Translations under genes and position numbers: made by a program
Notes under the pieces: model-generated
What the model was told of the DNA's origin: nothing
Databases searched by the model: none
What the model saw: the letters and a program-made list of their open reading frames with translations, nothing else
Shown: in pieces, positions 57,253 to 64,000 of the stretch
How positions within the stretch are numbered: position 1 is the first letter of the stretch
Layout of the letters: every line of letters begins with the position of its first letter
Assembly: GCA_035695825.1 (NCBI GenBank)
Contig: DASRRH010000022.1
Coordinates: 62,001-126,000, forward strand
DNA: 64,000 nucleotides
Reading direction: 5' to 3'
Source of the DNA: JAKEFM01 sp035695825
GTDB lineage: Bacteria > Planctomycetota > UBA1135 > JAKEFM01

Positions 57253-60200
57253 ATGACGCGCCGACTCGCACGGACGACCATCCCGCTCGCCCTTCTCGCG
57301 TCCGCCTGCGGCGGGGGGGGCGGTGGGGGCGGGGGGGGCGGGGGCCACCCCGTCGCCGGAAACGTCGTCGCGAACGCCGGACAGGACTTCGACGCCGCGG
57401 AGGGCACCCTCGTCTGGCTCGACGCCGGCTTCTCCTACGAGAAGACGGGGGCGCCCCTCTCGTACGCCTGGGTCCAGGCGGGCGGACCGGCCGTCGTGCT
57501 CACGGGAGCGGCCACCGCCACGGCGTCGTTCGTCGCGCCCTCCCCGGGCGCCGACCTCGCGTTCTCGGTCTCCGCCTCGAACGGGACCGAGACGGCGCAG
57601 GACGACGTGACGGTGCACGTCAAGCCCTTCGTCGTGCGGGCGGGGAGGCTCCGCACGTCCCAGGCGACCAGCACGGGAGGCGCCACGGCCGCGGGGACGC
57701 GGAACTTCACGATCACGGGGGGGACGAACTTCAACGCGGGCGGCGTGAGCCCCGGGGACACGCTCCTGGTGCTCGACGGGCCGGACTTCGGGGCCTACCG
57801 GGTGAACCGCGTCTCGAGCAACACCGCGATCGCCGTTCAGGCGGCCTCGACCTTCACCGGTTCCTCCCCGGCGTCCTGGACGATCCTCCAGGAGAACGCG
57901 GCCTTCGTCGGCTACGGGGTCGCGGGAACGCTCCGGGCGGTCGTGATGGGCTCCCCGATCGGAACCCTCTCCTTCTCCTGGACGGGGGCGGAGCCCTGGA
58001 TGCCCGTGACGGGGACGGCGACGTCGATCCTCTCCTTCACGACCCCGGCGATGGGAGATCTGATGGAGGTCCCGGAGGAGCCGGGGGTTCTCGCCGTCCG
58101 GGCCACCGCCCTGGGAGATGCGAGGTTCGCCGTGACCGTCGCAGACGACCAGGGCACCCCGGGGGATCCGTCGGACGACCTCTCCGACAGGGCGACGGTC
58201 AACTTCAGCGTCGGCGTCGCGACGAGCGGCCTCGAGAACGCCCCCCTCGGCGAGCCGGTCTTCCTCTCGGGAGGGACCGTGAGGAAGCCGGAGACGAACG
58301 CCTCCTTCGCCCTGACGGGCGGAACGGCGTCGACCTATCAGATCGCGGAGGCGGCGACGGTCCGCGCGGTGCGGGAGAACCAGACGCCGCTCGTCGAGGG
58401 GACCTCGGTCGCCGCGGTCGACGCGATGCCCGGCTCGTGGGCGTGGATCGCCGGGGTGCTCTACGTGCACGCGCAGGACTCCTCTGCCGTTCCGACGAAC
58501 GGCCTCGGCTACTCGGCCTTCGTCGTCGACTCGTGGAGCTGGACCCTGACGGACCCGACCGGGGCCACGGTCAACCTGTTCCGCCCCAACCGGACCTCGC
58601 TCGGAGCCGCGACGGACGAGCGGACCCCCCACTTCGTCCCGGTCCGGACGGGGGCCTACGATCTCGTCCTCACGCGGGTGTACGGGTCGGGCCTCGACCT
58701 CAAGGCGTTCACGATCACGGTGGGGCAGTACGCGGGGGTCGGGACGATCGTCGGGATCGCTCCCGATCCGGCCCAAGGGGAGTGCGGCGGCTGCCACGGA
58801 GGGAGCGTCAACTTCCTCGAGAACCTGCGGGGCCCCTGGTCGGAGACCCGACACGCGAAGGTCCTCGCGGAGGCGCTCGATCCGACCTCTCCCAACTGGA
58901 CCTCCTACCAGTCGGAGAGCGACTGGCGCGACCTCCCCGAGTTGCGCCGATGGACGACGGGGACGTCCTTCCTGAATCCCGTCGACCTCTCGAGGTCCTC
59001 GACGACGACGGTCCTCCCCACCGCGACGGCGAGCGCGCATCTGCCGAACGGGGGGTTCGACGACGAGGGCCTCTACCGCAACTGGTCGCACGTCGGCGTG
59101 ACCTGGGACGACCTCAAGGAGCGGGAGCCCTCCCTCGCCGCGCTCGGCAACGTCCAGTGCGAAGCGTGCCACGGGCCCGGGAGCCTGCACGCGGGGAACA
59201 CCCAGGGGATCCGCAAGAGCGTCGACGAAGGGGTGTGCGGGCGCTGCCACGTCTCCGAGCCGACCCTGTGGAACTCGGCGGCGCACTCGAAGGTCGTCTT
59301 CTCCCCGAGCAACAGCGCCTCCTGCGTGGGCTGCCACGAGGCCTCCGCCTCGGTCCTGGCGTTCAAGGCGGCCGCGGCCCTACCCGAGCCGCGCCAGGTC
59401 CTCTGGGCGAACGCGGCCGCGCCGCTCCCGGTCGTCCCTGAGCACGAGCGCCGGGGGGAGACCTGCGCGGTTTGCCACAACCCCCACGCCCCGACGGCGG
59501 GGACCGCGCCGGGCGCGAGCTCGCGGCAACTGCGGCTGACCGGGCAGGTGACCTTCCTGAACGGCGCCGTCGCGGACGCCGGGAAGGCGGCCGCCTGCTT
59601 CATGTGCCACCAGAGCCGGACGAACACGACCGACTTCACGCCGGGGACCGGCCACATGGCGCTCCGGCGGGCGCCGCACCTCAGCACCGCGGCGGAGATG
59701 GTCGCGCACACGAACGGGATCGAGTACGCGGGGTGGGCCTACCTCTCCTCCCCCCACGGGATCCCCTCCGCGTTCATCGTCGGGGGCGCGACGGAGAACG
59801 AGCGCTGCATCACCTGCCACATGAAGGTGACGCCCGGGCCGGGGCAGAGCGGGCACCTCGCCCTCGGCGGCCACTCCTGGTGGATGCGTCAGGGGGGGGC
59901 GGGCGAGCCCCCGGCGCCGGCCGAGGTGGCGGGGGAGACGAGCCACGCCGGGGGAGCGGTCGAGGCGGGGACGAAGTCCTTCCGGGTGACGGGAGGCCCG
60001 ACCTTCGTCGGCAGGGTGTACGCGGGGGACCTCCTCGTCCTCGAGAACGGCTCCGACGCGGGGACGTTCCCCATCCTCTCCGTGGATTCGGGACGGCGGG
60101 TGACCGTCAACGCCCCAGCGAACTTCAACGGGACGACCCAGCCGACCCTCTGGCGGATCGACTCCGTGCCGAAGTTCAACACGCTCGCCTGCAACCAGTG

Positions 60201-60663
60201 CCACGTGGTGGGGCCCCAGTTCGAGGTCACGGCGCGCGGCGACTACGACGGCGACGGTTTCCTCGAGACGGTGCAGGAGGAGGCCGAGGGGATGCTCGAG
60301 GCGGTGAAACTCGCGGTCGAGGCGGCGATCAACGATCCGGCCCTTCCGAAGGGCCTCGGCGGCGGACCGTACACGCTGACGGAGGCCTCCGGGCGGATCG
60401 CCTATCGCAACGCCGCGGGGACGACCCGCCCCTTCCCCGGCCCGAGCGGCTCGGCGCCGCAGCAGACGGACTGGGACGCCCTCACCCCGGACCAGCAGGC
60501 CCAGTGGGTGAAGGTCTACGAGGCGGGGTACAACTTCCTCTTCGTCGAGAACGACCGGAGCGAGGGGATCCACAACACCGGCTACACCGTCGGTCTCCTC
60601 CAGTCCTCCTACGTCGACCTGACGGGGGTGGCGCTCGGCGATCCCTTCGTCCCGATCCCGTGA
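57253..60663 (+). CDS. Large octahaem c-type cytochrome lipoprotein with PKD-like and repeated beta-domains
   Basis: 1136 residues from ATG 57253 with a CAGGAG ribosome site. Lipobox LLASAC, then 12 consecutive Gly encoded by G-runs. A PKD/Ig-like domain (NAGQDFDAAEGTLVWLDA ... FSVSASNGTETAQD) precedes beta-rich regions. Eight haem sites lie in the second half: CGGCH, CEACH, CGRCH, CVGCH, CAVCH, CFMCH, CITCH and CNQCH. A domain of about 75 residues occurs twice (ATAAGTRNFTITGG near 57690; AVEAGTKSFRVTGG near 59960). The C-terminus is mixed alpha/beta. Probably lipid-anchored to the cell surface as a terminal electron donor or acceptor. Followed by a GTGA-coupled small gene. Confidence 0.88.
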   Translation: MTRRLARTTIPLALLASACGGGGGGGGGGGGHPVAGNVVANAGQDFDAAEGTLVWLDAGFSYEKTGAPLSYAWVQAGGPAVVLTGAATATASFVAPSPGADLAFSVSASNGTETAQDDVTVHVKPFVVRAGRLRTSQATSTGGATAAGTRNFTITGGTNFNAGGVSPGDTLLVLDGPDFGAYRVNRVSSNTAIAVQAASTFTGSSPASWTILQENAAFVGYGVAGTLRAVVMGSPIGTLSFSWTGAEPWMPVTGTATSILSFTTPAMGDLMEVPEEPGVLAVRATALGDARFAVTVADDQGTPGDPSDDLSDRATVNFSVGVATSGLENAPLGEPVFLSGGTVRKPETNASFALTGGTASTYQIAEAATVRAVRENQTPLVEGTSVAAVDAMPGSWAWIAGVLYVHAQDSSAVPTNGLGYSAFVVDSWSWTLTDPTGATVNLFRPNRTSLGAATDERTPHFVPVRTGAYDLVLTRVYGSGLDLKAFTITVGQYAGVGTIVGIAPDPAQGECGGCHGGSVNFLENLRGPWSETRHAKVLAEALDPTSPNWTSYQSESDWRDLPELRRWTTGTSFLNPVDLSRSSTTTVLPTATASAHLPNGGFDDEGLYRNWSHVGVTWDDLKEREPSLAALGNVQCEACHGPGSLHAGNTQGIRKSVDEGVCGRCHVSEPTLWNSAAHSKVVFSPSNSASCVGCHEASASVLAFKAAAALPEPRQVLWANAAAPLPVVPEHERRGETCAVCHNPHAPTAGTAPGASSRQLRLTGQVTFLNGAVADAGKAAACFMCHQSRTNTTDFTPGTGHMALRRAPHLSTAAEMVAHTNGIEYAGWAYLSSPHGIPSAFIVGGATENERCITCHMKVTPGPGQSGHLALGGHSWWMRQGGAGEPPAPAEVAGETSHAGGAVEAGTKSFRVTGGPTFVGRVYAGDLLVLENGSDAGTFPILSVDSGRRVTVNAPANFNGTTQPTLWRIDSVPKFNTLACNQCHVVGPQFEVTARGDYDGDGFLETVQEEAEGMLEAVKLAVEAAINDPALPKGLGGGPYTLTEASGRIAYRNAAGTTRPFPGPSGSAPQQTDWDALTPDQQAQWVKVYEAGYNFLFVENDRSEGIHNTGYTVGLLQSSYVDLTGVALGDPFVPIP

Positions 60664-61394
60664 TTCCGGGACCCAGCCTCGGCGGCGGATCGATGGTCCC
60701 CGGAACGGACGAGTCCGGCGCGTGGCCCGGCGGCCCCCCGGAGGCCCTCGCCCGGCTCTTCCGCCAGATCCGGATCGCGCGCCGCCGGGAGGCCGCGGTC
60801 TTCCGCGCCTTCCGGCGGCGGTTCGGGTCCGAGGTCGCGGAGGTCACCGGGCTCGACGAGGAGGACTTCGCGGCCCGGGAGAGGGAGGGGAACCTCGAAG
60901 CGCTCCTCGGGAACGAGAGCGTCCCCGGCTGGCTGCGCGAGGTCCTCGAGCGTCAGGTCCGAAGCGAGGCGATCCTCCTTTCCCATCTCTTGCGCCGCTA
61001 CGGCAAGGAGGGGTGGGCGCTTGCGCGACGGTCGCTGCGCGACTTCGGGCGCGCCTGCGGGACGGAGGCGAGGAAGGGTTGCCCGGAGGGGAGGGGGATC
61101 GACCTCCTCGCCGCCCTCGGAAGGGACCACCTCCACGGATTCCCCAACCAGTCTCCTGCGCTCCTCGAGCCCTGCCCGGGCGGCTACGTGGTTCGTCGCG
61201 CGCACTGTCCGAGCCAGCAGGCCTGGACGATGCTCGGAGCTCCCGCGCGGTCCCTCTGCGACCTCGATCGAAGCTGGGTGACCGGGTACTGCGAGGGATT
61301 CGGCGGCGGACTCCGACACCGGGCGGGCCCGTGCATCGTGGCCGGGGAGGCCGAATGTGCCGACCTCTTCGTGAAGAAGGGGCCGAGGAGATGA
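60660..61394 (+). CDS. ATC-hydrolase/V4R-like cysteine-containing protein
   Basis: 244 residues from GTG 60660, overlapping the cytochrome stop; ATG 60693 is an alternative. The N-terminal half is helical and charged. The C-terminal half has HGFPNQSPALLEPCPGGYVV, RRAHCPSQQAWTMLG, LCDLDRSWVTGYCEGF and GEAECADLFVKK. This pattern (Cys-Pro, then LCDLD, then a terminal Cys-x-x-x-Phe) fits the L-2-amino-thiazoline-4-carboxylic acid hydrolase-like family, many of whose members have unknown roles. No haem motif or signal peptide, so it is likely cytoplasmic. It may be an assembly or sensory partner of the cluster. Confidence 0.65.
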   Translation: MIPGPSLGGGSMVPGTDESGAWPGGPPEALARLFRQIRIARRREAAVFRAFRRRFGSEVAEVTGLDEEDFAAREREGNLEALLGNESVPGWLREVLERQVRSEAILLSHLLRRYGKEGWALARRSLRDFGRACGTEARKGCPEGRGIDLLAALGRDHLHGFPNQSPALLEPCPGGYVVRRAHCPSQQAWTMLGAPARSLCDLDRSWVTGYCEGFGGGLRHRAGPCIVAGEAECADLFVKKGPRR

Positions 61395-61462
61395 GGCCGG
61401 CGGGGTCGATTCGCACGCCCCTTCTCCCGGCCTCTTCTTCCCTCCGCGGCTGAAGGGGACCG

Positions 61463-61559
61463 GGGAACGAGGATCGGAGCGCGCCGACGCGTCGTTCCCG
61501 CGTGGGGGACAGCGCGACTGGAGGCCCGCTGGAGTCGGCGGTGACGCGCTCGGATCCTC
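61463..61559. terminator. Overlapping inverted repeats between convergent genes
   Basis: GGGAACGA (61463-61470) pairs with TCGTTCCC (61492-61499). Independently, 61469-61483 pairs with 61545-61559 over 15 bp with one mismatch. They lie between the end of the cytochrome cluster and the convergent fructose-bisphosphatase gene and probably end transcription from one or both sides. No gene was found in the 210-base gap. Confidence 0.45.
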
Positions 61560-61604
61560 CCGACCGAGACCGCGGAGGCCCCCGCGGGAGCGGCGTGCGG
61601 GCCC

Positions 61605-62759
61605 CTACGAGACGCCAGCCCGGGTCCTCTTCGCCGACGGGGCGCGGCCGTTCGACTCCTTGGCCGCGGCGAAGCGGGAGCGCAGCCTCGCGAGGACCTG
61701 CGGGAGGGTCGTGTACTCCATGTCCTTCTCGGGGAGCCGGTGCGGCTCGAAGGGCCCGTGTCGCCGCAGGTAGTCGGCGATCTCGTTCGCCGTCTGCCGG
61801 GCCCGGTCGAAGGAGGGGTCGTCGAAGAGGTCGCGCGGCCCGACGAGCCTCCCCTCGGCGATCTGGAAGCCCGCGGCGACCACCCGAGGCGGCCCGTCGA
61901 ATCGCGTCGGGTGCGCCGTGGCGACCGAGCAGGGCATCAGGGGGCCGTTGTGGGAGCCACGCATCCACCCCGAGACCGTGTGGGGGAACGCGAAGGGCTC
62001 GAGCGCCTCCCCGACCGCGGGGAACCCCGACTGGCATCGGACGAGGAGGACGGGGTCGTCCTTGCCCACGTACTTCCCGGCGATCAGGGCGAGCTTCTGC
62101 GTCGAGGCCGCGGCCGCGATCTCGCCGTCGGCGCGGCGGAGCACCTTCGAGACGACGTAGCGACCCGTGGAGCCGAGGAGGGCGAGGAGGTCGTAGAGAT
62201 CCTCGGGCATCGCCAGCGTCACCTCCTTCCCCTCGAGCGCGTCGAGCACGAAGAAGGTGAATCCCCCGTGCATCGCCGGATCGATGACGAGGCCCGGCGT
62301 GTTGAACGCGTCGGCGAACATCCGGAAGAGGGGCAGGTTCCACGCCCCGGGCCCGCACTTGTCCGCGCGGAAGACGATCACGGGCTCGCTCTTGCGCTCG
62401 ACGAACTCCATCTCCGCGCACCCCGGCCCCATCCCCCTCACGTTCCCGCTGAAGGCGTCCGCGAGGAGGTCCTGTCCCGCGGCGTAGAGCTTGAGCCGCC
62501 TCGCGACCTCCGTCCCCGCGAGGAAGGCGTCCCAGGCGAGACGGTGGATCTCCGGGTCGTCGACGCCCCGGCGGTGGGTCATCAGGAGATGCTGGTCGTC
62601 CCCGACCTCTCCGACCTCGAAGTCGAGGATCCGGCCCTTCTCGCGCGCCTCCTCGAGGCGTCGACGGCAGCTCTCCGCGACCTCCGGGTGGACGGCGGTG
62701 TGTCCGACGAACCCGCCGACGTCCGCCTTGATCGCCGTCAGCGTCAGTTTCGTGCTCAT
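61605..62759 (-). CDS. fbp: Class V fructose-1,6-bisphosphatase (FBP aldolase/phosphatase type)
   Basis: 384 residues with a GGAGG ribosome site 8 bases before the ATG ending at 62759. The family start TLTAIKADVGGFVGH is intact, as are DDQHLLMTHRRGVDDPEIH, AFSGNVRGMGPG, FRADKCGPGAWN, IDPAMHGGFTFFVLDA and the C-terminal region FPHTVSGWMRG. Length equals the archaeal-type bifunctional enzyme (about 365-385). It makes fructose 6-phosphate in gluconeogenesis; archaeal and deep-branching bacterial enzymes also condense triose phosphates. An unfolding substrate loop with catalytic Tyr/Lys cannot be confirmed by eye. Monocistronic, convergent with the cytochrome cluster. Confidence 0.92.
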   Translation of the reverse strand: MSTKLTLTAIKADVGGFVGHTAVHPEVAESCRRRLEEAREKGRILDFEVGEVGDDQHLLMTHRRGVDDPEIHRLAWDAFLAGTEVARRLKLYAAGQDLLADAFSGNVRGMGPGCAEMEFVERKSEPVIVFRADKCGPGAWNLPLFRMFADAFNTPGLVIDPAMHGGFTFFVLDALEGKEVTLAMPEDLYDLLALLGSTGRYVVSKVLRRADGEIAAAASTQKLALIAGKYVGKDDPVLLVRCQSGFPAVGEALEPFAFPHTVSGWMRGSHNGPLMPCSVATAHPTRFDGPPRVVAAGFQIAEGRLVGPRDLFDDPSFDRARQTANEIADYLRRHGPFEPHRLPEKDMEYTTLPQVLARLRSRFAAAKESNGRAPSAKRTRAGVS

Positions 62760-63296
62760 GTGGAGTCCTCCGGAAAATGAGAAAAGCGAAGTCCTTCCGG
62801 TTCTTGCGGGAACGGTCTCGAGGGTTGCAACCCGCGTGCCTCCCGCGACGGCCCGAGCGCGAAGCGAAAAAAATTTCGACCGCCCGCGTGCCGGCCAACC
62901 CGTTTCTGGGGAGCGAGAGCTTCCCTCCCCCCGCGCGGGCCGGCGTCCGGTTTGCTGGGTCCCTCCCGTGCGCGTCGCCCGCGGCCGGACGACCCGGCCG
63001 CGGCGGCGGAGGCGCCGACGACGGTGACCGCGACCGAAACCAAGGACCAGGCCTCGACCGAGGCGTCGGAAGCGCTCGTGTCCCGCGAGGGCGCTGCGGC
63101 CGGGGCCGAGCGCTCGCCGTCCCAGGCGCCGTTCCGGAGTCCCGTCCCGACCGGGGAGGATCTTGCGCGCCGGATCGAGGAGCGCGGGGACGCGCTCCGG
63201 GAACCCGGCGACCGACCGGGGGCCACCTCAAGCCCGGGTCCGCGCGGATCCCCTCCCGTGCCGCGGGCGGCGCGCCGCATGCCGGAGGGAGGCGTC
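62760..63296. other. Divergent intergenic region between fbp and the receiver gene
   Basis: 537 bases. Upstream of fbp it is AT-richer (gaaaatgagaaaagcg near 62775; seven A followed by three T near 62871). It contains a perfect 12-bp palindrome at 62822-62833. From 62952 a Pro/Ala-rich frame continues into the receiver gene, but its composition is low-complexity and the receiver has its own good ribosome site, so I treat it as non-coding. Confidence 0.45.
62822..62833. promoter_or_regulatory. Perfect 12-bp palindrome upstream of fbp
   Basis: GGGTTGCAACCC, centred about 68 bases upstream of the fbp start codon. Size and position suit a dimeric repressor or activator site controlling fbp. Confidence 0.4.
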
Positions 63297-63689
63297 GTGC
63301 AGCCGCGCGTCCTGGTCGTCGAGGACGAGCCCCACAACCGGCGGATCGCCGCGGAGATCCTCCGGGAGGAGGGCTTCTCCGTCGTGGAGGCTGCCGACGG
63401 CGAGGAGGCGCTCGCTCGCCTCGCGGGGGATCGACCGGACGCCGTGCTCCTCGACCTCTCCCTCCCGCGGCTCGACGGGTACGCGCTCGCCCGCCGCATC
63501 AAGGCGGATCCGCGCCTGCGGGGGATCCCGGTCCTCGCCCTCACCGCGCACGCCCTCGTCGGAGACGAAGAGAAGGCGCGGGCGGCAGGCTGCGACGACT
63601 ACCTGGCGAAACCGGTCGACCTCGACGCGCTCGTGCGCGCGGTCCGCCGCGCCGCCGGGGGGAAGCCGTGTCGATCCGGGCCCGCCTGA
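63297..63689 (+). CDS. Single-domain CheY/DivK-like response regulator
   Basis: 130 residues from GTG 63297, chosen because GGAGGGAGG lies 5-6 bases upstream and the receiver fold starts at once (VLVVEDEPHNRRI). Acidic pair ED, phospho-acceptor Asp in AVLLDLSLPRLDG, the Thr in ALTAHAL and the Lys in DDYLAKPVDL are all present. No output domain, so it acts by protein contact, as in hybrid-kinase relays. Its 3' end overlaps the next gene by 22 bases, pairing it with that membrane sensor. Confidence 0.85.
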   Translation: MQPRVLVVEDEPHNRRIAAEILREEGFSVVEAADGEEALARLAGDRPDAVLLDLSLPRLDGYALARRIKADPRLRGIPVLALTAHALVGDEEKARAAGCDDYLAKPVDLDALVRAVRRAAGGKPCRSGPA

Positions 63690-64000
63690 TCGCGCTCTCG
63701 GCGCTCCTCGTCGCCCTCCCCGCGGGAATCGTCGGCCTCAACGTCGCGCACGCGCGGCGCCTGTCCGGGGACGCCCCGATGATCGACTTCGCGGGGAGCG
63801 AGCGGATGCGGGCCTTCATGACGGCGGGGCTCGCCGCCTTCTACATGCGGCGGCCCGCCGAGCCCATCCGCGGGAGGATCGAGGAGGAGCTCGACCTCTG
63901 GGAAAGGATCCGCCGGGGCCTCCTCGACGGGGACTCCTCCCTCGGTCTCAAGGGGACCCGCGACGAGGGCGTCCGGGGCGACCTCGAGGCGGTCGGAGAC
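63668..64000 (+). CDS. Membrane sensor protein, N-terminal part (runs off the right edge)
   Basis: 111 codons from GTG 63668 with no stop before the window end. A membrane helix (LIALSALLVALPAGIVGLNV) is followed by MIDFAGSERMRAFMTAGLAA, which resembles the type IV pili methyl-accepting (PilJ-type) sensor domain, whose usual start is INLAGRQRM. Such domains sit in histidine kinases, diguanylate cyclases and chemoreceptors. Overlap with a CheY-like receiver favours a sensor kinase. The C-terminal output is outside the window. Confidence 0.65.
   Translation, partial: MSIRARLIALSALLVALPAGIVGLNVAHARRLSGDAPMIDFAGSERMRAFMTAGLAAFYMRRPAEPIRGRIEEELDLWERIRRGLLDGDSSLGLKGTRDEGVRGDLEAVGD

Noticed and set aside
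62952..63296. N-terminal extension of the receiver protein by 115 residues
   Set aside because: Low-complexity Pro/Ala/Arg composition, TTG start without ribosome site; the GTG at 63297 has a strong ribosome site directly at the receiver fold.
1..64000. tRNA, rRNA, CRISPR arrays and insertion sequences
   Set aside because: No TpsiC-like GGTTCRANYCC element with a matching acceptor stem, no regularly spaced repeats and no transposase motifs were seen by eye; a covariance-model scan was not possible here.

Overview
The window is about 64 kb of very GC-rich DNA that is densely coded on both strands. Leucine is written mostly as CTC, and starts are often GTG or TTG inside 4-base GTGA or ATGA overlaps. 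The cell envelope is Gram-negative: there are two outer-membrane barrel proteins and several lipoproteins with clear lipoboxes. Large secreted repeat proteins (FG-GAP, LVIVD, GEVED, SBBP-type), a protein kinase fused to a sigma-54 activator, and a Rieske/cytochrome b operon containing a hydroxylamine-oxidoreductase-like octahaem protein together suggest an uncultured member of the Planctomycetota. This is inference; Myxococcota or Acidobacteriota cannot be excluded without rRNA or a marker-gene tree. No rRNA, tRNA, CRISPR array or intact insertion sequence was seen.

Layout. Positions 1-7.3 kb hold secreted beta-propeller and repeat proteins plus small membrane genes, one of them frameshifted. 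Positions 7.5-12 kb look like an acquired and partly decayed island: an ArsR-type regulator with an AT-rich operator, an SRPBCC protein, the tail of a short-chain dehydrogenase, a He_PIG surface protein and the 3' remnant of a PiT phosphate permease. Positions 12-22 kb are housekeeping and surface genes: mfd, rnc, an alpha/beta hydrolase lacking its serine, a GEVED surface protein, an NHL propeller and dgt. Positions 22-27 kb hold a DMT transporter, an FkbM methyltransferase, a sulfatase-fold enzyme with threonine at the nucleophile site, and a PD40-type propeller protein.

Positions 27.5-37.3 kb form one tightly overlapping operon: a MurG-like glycosyltransferase, two GT4 glycosyltransferases, an ABC exporter, a protein with two APH-type kinase domains and an AlgE-like outer-membrane barrel. 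It looks like a route for making, phosphorylating and exporting a glycoconjugate. It runs into a secreted carboxypeptidase-regulatory-like protein. A 1694-residue regulator follows (kinase, ATPase, helical repeats, GAF, sigma-54 AAA+, Fis). Divergent from it lies a second carboxypeptidase-regulatory-like protein behind a near-perfect sigma-54 promoter.

Positions 45.9-61.4 kb are the most striking region. An orphan NtrC-type response regulator faces ten genes that encode about 53 c-type haem sites, a porin-like barrel, a NapC-type 12-haem protein, Rieske protein, cytochrome b, an HAO-like octahaem protein and two large octahaem lipoproteins. No cytochrome c1 is present. The order reads as a quinol-oxidising bc-type complex wired through multihaem proteins to a porin-cytochrome conduit, so probable electron exchange across the outer membrane. 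The window ends with a class V fructose-1,6-bisphosphatase, a CheY-like receiver and the start of a membrane sensor.
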